In this document: positions 36,971 through 50,306 of the stretch, piece after piece
How the letters are laid out: each line of letters begins with the position of its first letter
Numbering within the stretch: position 1 is the first letter of the stretch
Source: Rhododendron vialii
Lineage: Eukaryota > Streptophyta > Magnoliopsida > Ericales > Ericaceae
Assembly: GCF_030253575.1 (NCBI RefSeq)
Contig: NC_080561.1
Location: forward strand, 33,875,564 to 33,939,563
Reading direction: 5' to 3'
DNA: 64,000 nucleotides
Program-made: the position numbers and the translations under genes
The notes under the pieces: generated by a model
What the model saw: only the letters and a program-made list of their open reading frames with translations
Database searches by the model: none
Told to the model about the DNA's origin: nothing

Positions 36971-39900
36971 ATGGAGAAGAAGAAAATGCACATTTCACCA
37001 CTCCTCTTCTTCTTGTGTTGCTGCTTCATCAGCTTCCATCTTGTTTTTGCCGATGAAGTATCGTCTCTGCTCGCCATAAAGGGCCTTCTGGTTGATCCGT
37101 CGGATCAGCTCGGCGATTGGACGTTGCCCGAGAATGCCTCCTACTCGCACTGCAACTGGACTGGGATTTCGTGCAACTCCAAGGGATACGTCGATAGGCT
37201 TGACCTCTCCAACATGAACCTCACCGGCCAGATATCGGATCAGATAGAAGGGCTCTCGAGCCTTTCTTATCTCAACGTTTCTTGTAATGGGTTTTCCACC
37301 ACCTTGCCGAAATCACTCTCCAGCCTTGTCTCGCTCAAGACCGTCGACTTCAGCCAGAACAACTTCATCGGGGGGTTTCCGGTGGGGCTGGGGATGGCAT
37401 CGGCCTTGACATCAGTCAATGCTTCGAGCAACAACTTCTCAGGGCTACTCCCCGGGGATCTTGGCAATGCGACTTCACTGGAGATTCTTGATTTCAGGGG
37501 GAGTTTTTTCGAAGGTTCGGTCCCGGTTTCCTTCAGCAACTTGCAGAAGCTGAGTTTTCTCGGCCTTTCTGGTAACAACCTGACCGGGAAAATCCCAGCT
37601 GCGCTCGGTCTGCTCTCGGCTCTCGACACCATCATACTTGGGTACAATGAGTTTGTTGGTCCCATCCCTCCTGAGTTCGGAAACCTGACGAATCTCCGGT
37701 ACCTCGACTTGTCGGTGGGAAGCCTCAACGGTTCAATTCCTCCTGAGTTGGGCAGGCTACCGAAACTGGAAACAGTTTACTTGTACCAAAACAACTTTTC
37801 AGGGAAGATTCCACAGGAACTTGGAAACATTTCCACCCTTGTGAACTTGGATCTCTCTGAAAATCAGCTTTCAGGGGGAATTCCAAGTGTGATAGCAGAG
37901 TTAAAGAATCTGCAGCTATTGAATCTGATGACCAACCAGTTAACTGGCCAAGTTCCACAGCAGATTGGTGAGTTAACCAACCTACAAGTACTTGAGCTGT
38001 GGCAGAATTCGCTAACCGGTCCCTTACCGGAGAATCTTGGTCAGAATTCCCCTCTCCAGTGGTTGGATGTCTCCTCTAATTCACTGTCAGGTGACATTCC
38101 TGATGGATTGTGTGATTCAGGAAATCTCATTAAGCTCATTCTCTTCAACAATTCCTTCTCTGGTTCTATCCCAACAGGTCTATCCACTTGTGTTTCGTTA
38201 GTCCGAGTTCGAGTCCAAAACAATCTCATATCAGGGACTATTCCAACTGGATTTGGAAACCTTCCGAAGCTCCAGAGGTTAGAGATTGCTAACAACAATC
38301 TCACCGGTAGTATACCGCAGGATTTGGCTCTCTCTTCTTCCCTGAACTTCATAGATGTCTCGGAAAACCACCTTGTATCCACGATTCCTTCAGGCATTCT
38401 CTCCCTTGTTAGTCTCCAAAACTTCATTGCTTCCAATAATAACATGGGAGGAGCCCTACCAGACCAATTCCAGGCCTGCCCTACACTTTCTGTCCTTAAC
38501 CTTTCTGGAAATCATTTCACTGGAAATATTCCAGAGAGTATCGCGTCCTGCGAGAGGATGGTGACTCTGAGCCTCGCAAGCAACCAGTTCACCGGGGAAA
38601 TCCCGACCTCACTCGGAACAATGCCCACGTTGGCCGTCCTCGATTTATCCAACAATTACCTCACTGGAAACATTCCGGTGAGTTTCGGAAGCTCGCCTGC
38701 CCTGGAAATGCTCAACTTGTCTTACAACAGGCTCGTGGGCAAAGTTCCAGACACCGGTATGTTGATGACCATAAACCCGAATGACCTTATAGGCAATGCC
38801 GGCCTTTGTGGTGGCGTTCTTCCACCGTGCTCTCAAAGTTCCGGCGCCATGGAACGACTGAGGAAAGCTCACATAAACCACGTCGCCATAGGCTTCGTGG
38901 TTGCGATTTCGGTAATTTTAGCTCTTGCAATACTTTTCCTGTTAGCGAAATGGTTGTACAAAAAATGGTACTTGTATAGTAGTTTCTGCACAGAATGGTA
39001 CAAGTGGAGGAGCGCTACAGAATGGCCCTGGAGGCTTATAGCATTCCAGAGGCTCAATTTCACAAGCGCTGAAATCCTCTCCAGTATAAAGGATTCAAAC
39101 GTGATTGGGTCGGGATCGTCTGGGATCGTTTACAAGGCTGAAATCCACCGCCCGTATTCAGTGGTGGCGGTGAAGAAGCTATGGAGGACAGAGACAGATA
39201 TTGAAAACGGCGATGACCTATTTGGAGAGGTAAACCTGCTGGGGAGACTCCGGCATAGGAACATTGTGAGACTATTAGGGTATCTTCACAACGAGAATGA
39301 TGCCATGATGGTTTACGAGTACATGCCGAACGGAAACCTAGCGGAGGCCTTACACGGTAAACATGCCGGAAAAATGCTGGTGGATTGGGTTTCGAGATAT
39401 AACATAGCCGTTGGGGTTGCTCACGGACTGGCTTACCTGCACCACGACTGTCGCCCACCGGTGATCCACCGGGATGTCAAGTCCAACAACATTCTACTTG
39501 ATGCCAATTTCGAGGCCAGGATTGCGGATTTCGGGTTGGCAAGGACTATGCTTCGGAAGAATGAAACAGTTTCCATGGTGGCTGGATCTTACGGATACAT
39601 AGCTCCTGGTAAGAAATCTCATCTTCATTTTCCTCCATAGTTTTTTTCATAGTACATTTCAACAGAAAAACAAAATTGAGAACTCTGTGGAAATCTTGAC
39701 ACTTTTTGATCGTCTAACGCGAACTTTTCAACAAGGATTATCAGATTATCTCAGTTTCTTGTGTTCTATATTATTGGCGTTGTGTTTTTGTAATTGATTT
39801 GGAAACAACCCAGTTTTCTGAGGGAAAAAAAAACATCAGAAGATTACAGAAACAAATATCTGGGAAAACTCCGATTACTTATTGGTTCTTGACATCTCCA

Positions 39901-40373
39901 TTGCAGAATATGGTTACACATTGAAGGTGGACGAGAAGAGCGACATATACAGCTTCGGGGTCGTGCTCCTAGAGCTTCTAACAGGGAAACTGCCATTGGA
40001 CCCTGCATTCGGAGATTGCACCGACCTTGTCGAATGGGTTCGAGCCAAGATCAGAAGAAACAGGGCCGCGGAAGAAGCCCTGGACCCCAGCATTTCGGGC
40101 GGCCAATGTCAGCATGTTCAAGAAGAAATGCTTCTTGTGCTGAGAATAGCACTTCTCTGCACTGCTAAGAACCCCAAGGAAAGGCCTTCGATGAGGGATA
40201 TCATAACAATGCTGGGAGAGGCCAAGCCGAGGCGAAAGAGTGTTTGCGTCGAGAAGCCAGTCTTCACCAACTCGAATGCAAACATTGATCAGAAGCCGGT
40301 CTTCACCACGTCGAATGCCAACATCGATCAGAAGCCGATCTTCACCAACTCTCCCGTTGGTGGTCTCTTGTGA
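36971..40373 (+). CDS. MIK1: LRR receptor-like kinase, MIK1/PXL2 type (subfamily XI)
   Basis: Plasma-membrane receptor kinase closest, in my reading, to Arabidopsis MDIS1-interacting receptor like kinase 1 (PXL2, At4g28650) of the PXY/TDR clade. Two exons, 36971-39608 and 39907-40373, join in phase within GYIAPE|YGYTLK to give 1034 aa. The start is the only ATG that yields a signal peptide (about 1-27). LRRNT cap with [12 protein letters not shown] near 55-66, then about twenty LRRs to about 610. Transmembrane segment about 637-662. Kinase: glycine loop [10 protein letters not shown] (about 712), VAVKK lysine about 734, HRDVKSNN about 833 (an RD kinase), DFGLA about 853, APE spanning the exon junction. 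All catalytic residues are present, so it should be active. The single intron in the activation segment is typical of this subfamily. Oddity: the tail holds a 13-residue repeat. The clade assignment is firmer than the exact symbol. Confidence 0.95.
40254..40352 (+). repeat. 39-bp tandem repeat in the receptor-kinase tail
   Basis: Units 40254-40292 and 40293-40331 encode [13 protein letters not shown] and [14 protein letters not shown] partial third (40332-40352) encodes KPIFTNS and runs into the family-typical end SPVGGLL. In Arabidopsis MIK1 the tail ends similarly (FSTSPVNGLL) without this repeat, as I recall it, so this looks like an in-frame tandem expansion. Confidence 0.9.
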
Positions 40374-42706
40374 TGATATCAGCTTGTTTTTCGCTGTAAT
40401 TCTTGTATTTCCCAAGTGTATATTTTCTTCCCGTTTTTTATTTTTTTCGCGGCCTTTTGTGGATTATCTCTGGATTGTTTTTTTTCCCTCAAAGTAAATA
40501 AATTGGCCATTACTTATTAAATATCTGCTGGCCACCATTTCTTCATGCCCCAGAAAATTGGTTATCCTTTTGTTTTGCAAAGGAAAACATGTAAGTTCTG
40601 TCCAAATACTGTATATGTCACCTATGTAATTATCGATTTAACAGGACTTCATATCTTTCTCCGGGGCTTTTATGAATTTGGAAATCCTGCAGTGCTCAAT
40701 GCAGCCTGTGCATTGCATGGCCGAAATGGATGGCCGGATCTGCCGCCCCCCGCAGCCCTGTAGGGCAGTCCGCCTTCTGCCTTTTATATTAGCGGTCAGT
40801 AAATGAGGTGTTTTGTAAGTTTCACGAAGTAGCAACCATAATGTAATAAAGAAATTGGTCATCTTTCAACCTATAAAAACGAAATCTAATTTCCATCGTT
40901 TTCAGTTTAGACTAAAAATAGTTAGAACTGAGAAGTCTAAAGAGAGAAACATGTTTTCTATCCAAGGCACAAGGCTCTCTGTAAGATACCGGTTGCTCCG
41001 ATTAACTATGGAGCCGTTCAAGTTCTACATTGATGAATGGGCTAGGGGTATTCCCACTTCCCTTTTTCCATATCTAGAACTCTTAGTCACATTATCCTTC
41101 GGGAGGACCCTACCCTTGCATTTTAAATCATCGCTTTGTGCTCGTTCTCAATCCTCACTCTTTCAAATTTAAGTAGTTTGGAATGTTTTGAAAAGACGCT
41201 TCCGAGCTAGCACTCGCGCATGTCCATTATGTGATTTAGCTAGAACCTCATATACTCATTCCTGGGAACTAGAAAGGAAATGAACTCTCTGCACCTTGTA
41301 TAACTAACAAAATACACATAATGACCAATAAATTTATAACAAAAAAATCCGAAATGTTGCTCGGATTTTGAATTACCTAGAGAAAGAAAATTTGAAAAAG
41401 AAAAGATGGGGAGAAGATGAAGGATGAAGAGGAAACAGAAAAACACAAAATTTATTTGATTTGTTATCTGTGAAGTGTAAACAATGAAGATGTAAAAGTA
41501 ACTTCATCGGTCAATGTTTCAACAAATTTGACATCTAAGCATTGCAGAAGTTTACCTCCTCTAGGTGTGTTCAGTTGGTTCTGAACAAACCCTGTGAAAT
41601 TCCCTGGTAAGCATCTTGAAATCAGATAAAAGGGAGAAAATTGATGAAACATAATGGTTTCGGAAAAATTCCAATATGGATGCTTTAGGTTCTCTAGAAA
41701 ATGGCATGTCATACCATAACCAGAAGCCTGACCATGGCTTTGTCCCGGCAGCATGGGAGGTGGGCCTAAGTGCCCAGGTGAGAGGTCTCGGGTTCGAGTA
41801 GATGGAGCTACAGTCTGTCGTTATAATCTAACTACCAACCACTAATGTTACCTACGGCGAAAAACAAAAAAACCAGACACAATCTTATTCATAAGAATCA
41901 TAACACCACAAAGCATCTATAGTCAGGTTCAGATATACTCTGTAAAACCACACTCTTTGTAGCATCTTTCTAAAGGAAAGGAAACACGAGGAAAAAGGAA
42001 CTGTGGAGAAGCTAATTCTTTGTTTTTGTTTGGTTGAGCAAAGAAATGCCCAGCCAATCAATGGTGAAAAGCACCATCCAGTAGTTACTGTTTTGGAATC
42101 ACAAGCAGATTGTATCAAGCATTAACAAAACTGTTTCTGCAGGAAAGAGGAAGTGGAATGAGGCTATTTTTAGCAAACTCTTCTCAAAATAGCTTTTAGA
42201 TTAAAGGAACTTAAATATGTATTATGTCTGCATCAGTCACGTATATTTCATAAACATATATTGCAACAAGGAACTTAAATATGTCAGTACATCTGAATGA
42301 AGAAATCGCCAGGTGTACTTACATTATACGCAATCTCTGTATATCTTTCCTCAATAACAGACATGCAGATGATACAACATGAGTATAATTTTCTTCATGC
42401 CAACTTGGGATACAAGAAATGCCTCATTTTATAATCTTACAAAGTGATAATACTATTACACATGCGTACCTTTACAACAAGAAAGGCGCATCTCCACAGA
42501 CAATTTGTGGGAAAGAATGGCAATTTACTGCATGAATTTTGCTTTCGATTTGTTCCATTAGCCTGCTGGAATGTTTTAGCTTGTGGAAAAGATTGTGATT
42601 CGACTAGCACCTGAACTGAATGGAAAGGAACTGGACTCGCACAACTAGACAAGAGCAAGGAAAGCAAGGAAGGGCATAGAGGGAAGGATTTTAAGATGAA
42701 ACAGAC
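40374..42706. other. Intergenic between two convergent genes
   Basis: Convergent 3' ends of the receptor kinase and the VPS62-like gene. Near 40690-40790 there is a small GC-rich foldback-like piece (GCAATGCAC / GTGCATTGC, CGGCCATCCATTTCGGCC-like). At 41745-41830 CGGGTTCGAGT resembles a tRNA B-box of a SINE, with no matching A-box. Nothing else seen. Confidence 0.45.
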
Positions 42707-45700
42707 TTAGCATCTTTCATCCCCATCCCAATTATTCTTCTCCTTGGGTCCCGTCGGCCCTTCCTCACCGTAGATCTCGGTTGGAAACAATTCAAAAAGG
42801 ATCTCAACTGAAAACCGAAGAAAGATAGGTAAATGGCTGATTATCTTCTCCAGTTCAGACCGCCCATCATACAAAATGGTTGGACCCCACTCTCTCATGT
42901 ACTGTAACCATTTGGGCTCTGTCACCACTCCATCTCCAAGATATTCTGCTGCAAATATCTGATACTGGGTGCTCGAATCCAATAAATATTTGCTCTTAGC
43001 AGTATCATTCCTCAATCCTATCCCAAGTTTCGAGGACCCCTGAATGTAGCACCCAGGGTGTGGGAAACTTGCATGCCCATGCTTCGAGGAATAAATGATC
43101 GGCTTATTCCCCTCGATGAACTCCAAGTTACAAGCGTCCACCCATTCACCACCACTGTGCTCCGAGAAGTAGACGCTCCAAAGCTCTCCACTGAAGTTGC
43201 TCAAGCGGAGGGTGAAATGCTCCCAATCACCCACATGTTCACCTAGTCTCGTCATTTCAATGGTCATTAAGCTAGCCTTAATGGTGGCTGGTCCATTGAA
43301 GGGGCAAAAGACCCACATCACTATATCTGTGAAAGTTCCTCCCAAAGCCGGTTTTACATGAACATAGAGCACGGCACTGCCAATGTTGCCCCTTTTTAGA
43401 AATTCTCTCTCATTATCCTCCTCTGGCAAATCTATCCAATACTCCCCATCGTTTATTCCACCACTAGGCAAGTTTGAGCCCCTAGAATCAATCCGCTCCC
43501 CCTTCACCTTGCCATTTCGGTACAAAAGTGCCCCATTTTTGAAAAACCATGGAACTGATGAGGGCAAATAGGTCTCATCTGGATGGAAGAAAACAGTGGG
43601 TCCATAGTGCTCGATTAGGGCATGAATCTGATCTAGATTCGGCATGTGACATAGCATAGAATCAAGATTCTTTAAACACCCGATATTTAGCTCATCTCCA
43701 GAACTGTGGTCAGTAGTGCAGAAGAATGTCCCTGCACAAACACCTTTAGCCAACATGCCCCTTTTGCGTGGTCTCATGTTCCATACCCTAAGCGAGGACT
43801 TCGAAAAACTGGAATCAGTCTCGAGTATCATCTCACAAGTTTCACAACTCTCCGTAAGATCGGCTCTAACGCATCTAACTTCTTCAATATCCGGCTCGTG
43901 TGGGCTTCCGCTCAACACAAAACCCATGGCTTTATAACCCTCCGGCGGTTTTGGCAGCCACATGTATCCACATCCACTCTGATGGGAATCTGGGCTCCAA
44001 ATTAATGTATAACCCAGTGGCTTTTGGAGAGCTGGAGAGTATGAGATCGAGCCACGTATATAGCTTACTTTCAGAGCAGAAACATCTTTGGCCACAAGAA
44101 CATAGCCTCTCAGTTGCCGGTCATTGGGCTGGCAATAGTGGCCCAGGCTGAAATATCCATCGGGGATTTCTGCTGGTTTGTAGAATGTAACTCCTTTCGC
44201 TTTTCCACGCAATGTGCAGCTCCATAGACTCTCAAACTTGGTGATTTTTAGAACTTCTATTTCCCCTAAGCAAATTTTCCCCTTCGCAAAACCTTGACCT
44301 AACAGAGTGCCGTACATGAATTGATGAATCAGTAATGGAAATACACTAACTGCAATTTTCTTAAGCTTATGAAACGATACCACATTTTGAACAATACAGT
44401 GTCGTACGCACAACTTTTATCCTTAGTCAATCTATTTTTGGGGCTTCCTTATTTGCATTTTCCTTTCCTTTATTTCGTATTTTCCTGCAGTTTTAGGAGA
44501 CTACAAGCCCACAAAGTACTAAACGAAATACATTGTCTTAAAATCATTTAGAAAACAACAAGAAAACTCTTCAAACCCCCAACAGGCATGCTTCAAAGCA
44601 GATGCCAAACAAAGCTACACAAAACAAACTTTCTTTAATGGGTCAGAAAAAGGAGTGCTAAGGACTAAGGTAAAATATGAAGATTTGAGTTCATCATTTG
44701 CGATATCAAAAATAAGATCTGGATAGATAATTTTCCAAATTCTGACGATTGGAGACATGTAATGGAAGTAAAATAAAGCTATACAGCTCCAATAGTTCAA
44801 CTCCAGACCCAAAACCTTGTGTGATACTTAGTTGGGGTGGTCCTATGTTCAAAGAGTATAAGTAGGAAAAGAAAGGATAATCTCTCAAAGATTAGCCATA
44901 AGTTTGGAAAGATGAAGTGAGAAGAAACCACAGAATTCGAAAAATGAATCACGGACACAACGGTAGTCAAAAGGTAACACAATTTTAATCTATCAAACGT
45001 AAATTTTGGTGAATTCAATTTCAGCCTTCATAGTTATTCGTAGTCCCAGCATCTGGAAAGTTTGACCAATTTGTTTAAAAGCCTTGAACAGACTTCTCCA
45101 GCAGTTCAACAATTTTAATTTTGGCTTAATCCGAGAACTTTGATCAATCTTGGTAAACAACACATAACAATCAACTAAGCTCTATTTCTGAAACTAATCA
45201 GCATAAGTATCCGCTAAGTTCTTATTTTTAAGTACTTATTTCCCGCTTTATGATACTGGTCATTCTCTCAAAATATATCACTTTTAATTCAACAAATAAG
45301 TATTTATTTTAGTTAGCAGAACTGGGCCTTAATGAATCATCAGGCAATTTCTACCCATTTAATAGGTAAATTTACTTACCATAACATTGAATATTTGATA
45401 TTTCAAAGCCCAATTAAACAGGAAATTTTGAACAAATATCAACAAGAGGGAAGTAGATTAAACTCAAGATCAGATCATTATTTCCAACTCCAAATGACCA
45501 GATCACAGATTGCAGAAGTCACTACTATGAAAAATAAAGAACTACCCATCAATTAACTACAAAAATGAAAATCCCAATCAGTTGACATTTATAATCTGAC
45601 ATTTAGAAAATCCCAGTTGAGCTCATAAATTAGTCCAATTAATAACAAATTTTGAGAAACAAATAAAAACCAACCAAACCCATCATCGATAATCTTTACA

Positions 45701-45861
45701 GAAAACACCTAGAACAAGACAGAGGAGAGAGAGAAAACATAAGGCATACCTGGAGGCCATTGGGGAGTGGGTGAAGGAAGGGAAAAGGGTTTTGGTTCTT
45801 CAAAGGGGTAGAAAATTTCCGACTCTCTTCTGCCCCAGCAAAAACACTCGCACCCCAACAT
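42707..45861 (-). CDS. VPS62-like (DUF946) protein
   Basis: Two exons on the minus strand, 45861-45750 and 44298-42707, with GT/AG borders in phase (1704 nt, 567 aa plus stop). The second exon alone opens upstream with intron-derived codons, so the short first exon starting MLGCECFCWGRRE is needed. That exon is typical of the plant family in its Cys/Trp-rich start followed by a Pro-rich stretch ending QWPPG. Family landmarks: SLGHYCQPNDRQLRGYVLVA near 100, DYTLIWSPDSHQSG-type segment, HYGPTVFFHPDETYLPSSV about 290, VGDWEHFTLRLSNFSGEL about 405, and EHSGGEWV with YSSKHGHASFPHPG about 430-460. No transmembrane segment is obvious. The plant members are named after yeast Vps62, but a biochemical role is not established as far as I know. 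A MITE lies in the 1.45-kb intron. Confidence 0.93.
45210..45328. repeat. MITE remnant in the VPS62-like intron
   Basis: CCGCTAAGTTCTTATTTTTAAGTACTTATTT at the left and AAGTATTTATTTTAGTTAGCAGAACTGGGCC at the right are inverted and match the MITE at 34374-34530. TTA follows the right end. The left end is damaged. Confidence 0.7.
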
Positions 45862-46289
45862 ATCTATAGCCAAACAAGAACCCAATTTTCTTCTGAAAGT
45901 TGTAGTCTTTTAGACCTTCTGGTGTCTGAATTTGGGTAGACTTCAGCTACTGCAGCATTTAAAAATTGCGAGGGGGGTTTGACTCCGTCGTACGAGACAA
46001 CCACCGAAAGGCTTCCCAAGACTCGTTATCAATTGTTACCCTCAGTGTTCCTTTTCAAGAATACTCCTTTTGAGAGGTGGAGAGAGGAGCTCGATAAGGA
46101 TTAGGAAAACGGATTTTCCCTCTCTCCAAATCTCTCAACTATTCGGCCCCAAATTGAAGAGGAGAGGTATCAACTTGCAAGAGCACTTTCCACCTAATGA
46201 TTGTCCCTTCTCATTATCCTTTTGGGTTGAGTGTTGAGGAGGGGAACTACCCAACTAGATATTTTTAGTACCGAGCGACTGAGCGAGTA

Positions 46290-46475
46290 TATCCACGTGG
46301 TATCTGTTCGGTGCATCCAAGCCGTTCGATACATTTTTGGATGGCTCGGATTAAAACTATCTCTCTCCTCTCATCCTAACATTTTCTCTCTTCAAATTTG
46401 AGCCGTTCAAAAATGAAATGAACGATTCGGATGCGTGAACGGACATCACATGTTACCCGCACGGAAAAAAATTTC
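46290..46475. repeat. Foldback element upstream of the VPS62-like gene
   Basis: TCGGTGCATCCAAGCCGTTC (46309) is inverted at GAACGATTCGGATGCGTGAACGG (about 46420-46442), and TTTTTGGATGGCTCGGATT is inverted around AATTTGAGCCGTTCAAAAA. About 430-610 bp upstream of the ATG of the minus-strand gene. Confidence 0.55.
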
Positions 46476-46624
46476 ACTAGAGAGAGGAGAGGTTATTCAG
46501 AGCTGAGGTAAGATTCTTTGTGTCAAAAAATCTGTGTGTTGAGAGATTTTTCGGAAATTGCTTTTAAAAAAAAAATTCACAGTCCGGCCGAAAAACCCTC
46601 TGCACAGATATACAAGAATAGAAA

Positions 46625-46830
46625 TAGGACAAAGAAAATTTATCCCGAAACTACCCTGAAAAGATCAATTAGAAACAACCCCGAAAAGATCAACTAAAAA
46701 CAACTCCGAAAAGATCAATTAGTGGTTGAGATTCACTTTAATGTGTGTGATATAATCATCAAAGTGATTCTCAACCATAAATTGCTGTTTTCGGAGAACT
46801 TTCGGGGTAAATTTTCTTCCCCGACTGTGG
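46625..46830. repeat. MITE, family A (long copy with an internal tandem repeat)
   Basis: Ends GGACAAAGAAAATTTATCCCGAAA and inverted TTTCGGGGTAAATTTTCTTCCCC. The left arm is expanded by three tandem versions of CCGAAAAGATCAAYTARAAACAA (about 46658-46725). Core GAGATTCACTTTAATGTGTG / CATCAAAGTGATTCTCAACC as in the other copies. Confidence 0.75.
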
Positions 46831-47954
46831 GGTTCTGAGTCTTTCGGAACAGAGCCTTTCGGTGCTCCTCCCCTCGACTGTGGGGTCCTGAGTCCTACTT
46901 CACCATGTTGTGGACCACATTAATGTTTGGTGACTTCTGATCGTGGTCCAATTGGCGTTTTAGTTTTGCCTCTTACAAAATACAGAAAGTACTTATTTAC
47001 AATTTTTAAATTTAAAAATAATAAATTTATTGAAATAAAATAATATGCAATATGAATTTTGATTGATAGATTTCGATGAGATCTATCAAACTTTAAAAAA
47101 AATTAAAAAATTATTTGCGTAAGTCCATTATTTTTAAATTTAAAAATAGGTCTTTATTTTTTAAGCAATTATTTAAGAAAGTGAAATGGAAACTAATATC
47201 TAGTGTATTAGGAAAAAATTATTCAGTATCCACAGGGCACCGTTATATTGTGCTCCAGACCTCTCTAGTCTCCACTATCCCACAATTATGTTATGTGGGG
47301 TTCAATATATTAAGTGTGTGAATATGACTATGGATGAGGGGATTGGTTAGAACTCCGGATCTAGTTGGACAAGACTCGAGTTTGATTTTTTAAATTTCTT
47401 TTGATGTTAGGTTTGAGTTTTCGTATTTCCTTATTAGGGCTAAACATACTCCTAATATCAATCACACATTGTGGGACTTTAGCTTCGATTCCAAATAGGC
47501 GCAGCAGGATCCCATACAAATATTAATGTGATGCAACGAAATAATCCTTCTTGACGGGAATGATGAAGTATCGTACCTACGCTAGGTCGATAGCCACGAA
47601 TAATCTCTCGTATGTGAAACCCTTTACAAAAAATTATACTCTCTCCGTTCAAAATGGATGACACTCACTCTCAGTATGAGATCCACATACACAGATCACA
47701 CGATATTAAGATATGATATTAAAAATATGACAAAAGAAGTAATGAATATTTTTTTTTTAATCCTCAAAAGAAGTAATAATTGAAGGGCATTATTGGACAA
47801 AGAAGTCACATCTGCTAGGTCTACTTATATTCTTTTCGGACAAGCAAATTGAAATTTCTTTATGAAAGGGGAGGAAAACTCCAAATTGGTAGGGATAGTT
47901 TCTGTACTGCCGGTCTGCTGCTTCATCTCATATCAATTATTATTGCTACCAACC

Positions 47955-48310
47955 AACACCAACCTTGTTTATTCTTCTTCGAATTTTTTTCCGTTTAAAT
48001 TTTTGTGAATTATTGATTCGTCTCGACAAGAGGAATAAGAAAACCTAAATTTTTTACTTTTACTCAAATATTTTTGAAAATGTCCATGATAAAGCCCCAA
48101 AAGCCGGTTTTTTAAATTTTTTTTGGGTTTTATCTTGGATACTTTTAAAAATATTTAGGTGAAAGTGAAAATTTTATTTTTCCAATTTCTCTAGTCGAGA
48201 CAAATCAATAATCCACAAATGTTTGACTCAAAACCTACAAACACGAAAAAATCTTAAATAAGGACAAATTAAAAAAAAAAAAGAAGTCCACCAAAGCTAA
48301 AGAGAAGAAG
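47955..48310. repeat. Foldback repeat, family B
   Basis: ATTGATTCGTCTCGACAAGAGGAA (48011) pairs with TCTAGTCGAGACAAATCAATAAT (48191), and TCAAATATTTTTGAAA with TTTAAAAATATTTAGG, around a centre near 48095 (CCCAAAAGCCGG). Same plan as 30008-30371. Confidence 0.7.
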
Positions 48311-49089
48311 GCCTAATGAATTCGTATTGAATTAGTATTTATTTCATAAAATATAGATTTATTCTTTAATAACTTCATGAATGAAAATAGGCACCTTTCA
48401 AGTCAATGTTTGAACCCTTGACAAGGACCAATGCCTTCAGCTATAGTTTCTAGTCTTCACCATCCGTCACCTAAAGCGCCTATATTGGATAATCTATTCA
48501 CATGCCTGTATGCGGTTCAACTAGTTTACGCGTAACCCGATAAATTTTTGGAAGGCAATTCCAACATAGCGAGCTAGAGGCACAATCAAAGTCAAAGAAA
48601 AATTTTGTATGTGTTGATCATAAAAGAAATTGCTAATACTTCAGATATTTCGAATCTAAAACTTAGAAGAGAGCAGAATGTCTCAGCTGGCACTCTTGAA
48701 TCTTGTCATGCCTATTTCCCAAGATGTATTTAAATGTGGAAAAATGATAGTAGAAAACAATTTTTGACTTCAAACACAGAAACATAAAAACTATATTTAA
48801 CCCGTTAACTTTTGACCCCCCATATCCAATCCATCCTTATCTAACCTGTGAACCCGCTTCAACCAGCCCAACCCCAACCTAATCCGCCCATTTGCCGCCT
48901 GCCTTTAGTGGTGAGAATTGGAGATTTTCTTCCTTACTTTCATCAACGGCTCAAAATTTAGTTTTTGACATCGATGTCCGAAAAAAGTTTGGGGCATCAA
49001 TGTCCGAAAACCGGCTTGGGGCATGGCAGTTGAACCCTTTATTATACTCCTGAGTCTAGCCTTGATAATTATTAATTACCCAATCTATG

Positions 49090-49325
49090 CTGCACGGAGA
49101 AGGCTTTTTTTCAGTTTGGCTGTGGAACCTTGGAATCGGAATGGCCAAGCATTTTTCTGTAGAGTGGTCGCTTATCTCGGCAATCGATGGCTCGGATCTT
49201 AATCGAGCAACGGACGGTTCAGATTTGTATGTGCTCAGATTCGATCCGAGCCATCTATGCTGAGATGAACAACCAGATTGGACGCTCTGCACCCGCTCGG
49301 CAGCATCCCCGGGTCTCGTAGTCTG
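49090..49325. repeat. Foldback element, family D
   Basis: Right end GACGCTCTGCACCCGCTCGGCAGCATCC (49281) and the inner TTTGTATGTGCTCAGATTCGATCCGAGCC match the copy at 28612-28800. The inner arms TCTCGGCAATCGATGGCTCGGATC and GATCCGAGCCATCTATGCTGAGA are inverted. Confidence 0.7.
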
Positions 49326-49819
49326 GCCATTCCTGAAAACATTTGGGGCCACTTTGATGATCGGACTCGTTCACAATCTACATTGCAGAGCTCGTCAAGT
49401 AGAATAGATACATAAAAAATCAAGTTAATCGGTAACGGAATATATAATATCTAATCGAAGCACATATATTTTGAAGAAAAAAAATGAGCTAGGAACACCG
49501 GATTATAAGTACTCTTTTTGTCACAACGATAACCAGTAGTATTATTAGAATCGATACTGAAACATCAAGCGGATGACCCGTCCTAGCAAAGGGGATCAGG
49601 TAACCACAACCGGCTTACAACTTAAAAAGTCAAATATTAGTCGGAATCTAATTAACCTATAATTTTTAGCGTGGTTGTTCTACTCAACAATCTTCACAAT
49701 GTGGACAAGCCCCATCATCAAATTTACTCCAAACTGAGTTTGGAAATGGCCGGACTGCACCCCTCCTATTCCACAACCAAACTGGAGAAAAGCCTTCTCC
49801 ATATACTCCATATACATAG

Positions 49820-49960
49820 AGAGAAACTTAATCACGGCAGCAATCAATGGTCTGGACCGAAGAGTTAAACTCTTCTAGCGAATATTTTTTTTAAAATCCG
49901 GACCGTCCAAAATATTTTTGGACGCTCGTGATTGAGTGCCGTAAAGTATATTCACAGCTC
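49820..49960. repeat. Small foldback near the PDLP promoter
   Basis: CTTAATCACGGCAGCAATC (49827) has an inverted counterpart at GATTGAGTGCCGTAAAG (49931), with GGACCGTCCAAAATATTTTTGGACG inside. It is about 350 bp upstream of the PDLP start. Confidence 0.5.
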
Positions 49961-50202
49961 CGCCGTAAAAAAAGTTTTTCTCGTATACACATGTATGTAT
50001 GTATGCTAACATTAATGGGAGTTTAGTTGCACCAAGCCAACAAAGAAAAAATCTTGATTCTCACTGTTCTACTCTGCTAGTACCCAAACTTGAAGGAAAC
50101 TCCTCCTAATTAAGTTGTTCCAAAGTAGATAAGAGTTAGGAGGGAAAAAGAGAGACCAAAACTCCTATTTTTCTCAGCTACAAATCCTAATTAACTCCAC
50201 GC

Positions 50203-50209
50203 ATATATA
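50203..50209 (+). promoter_or_regulatory. Candidate TATA box of the PDLP-type gene
   Basis: ATATATA about 100 bp before the ATG at 50307, a usual distance for a plant TATA box plus short leader. Sequence inspection only. Confidence 0.45.
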
Positions 50210-50306
50210 CACTGCAGATACGTACAAATATTCTCATTCTTCTTTTGGGGTACCCTACGAAACCATCAAAAACCCTTCAAAACAAAAAAAACGCCATTCA
50301 AATCCA

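Noticed and set aside
39060..39458. 132-codon minus-strand frame and other minus-strand frames across 37267-39458
   Set aside because: Antisense shadows of the receptor-kinase exon.
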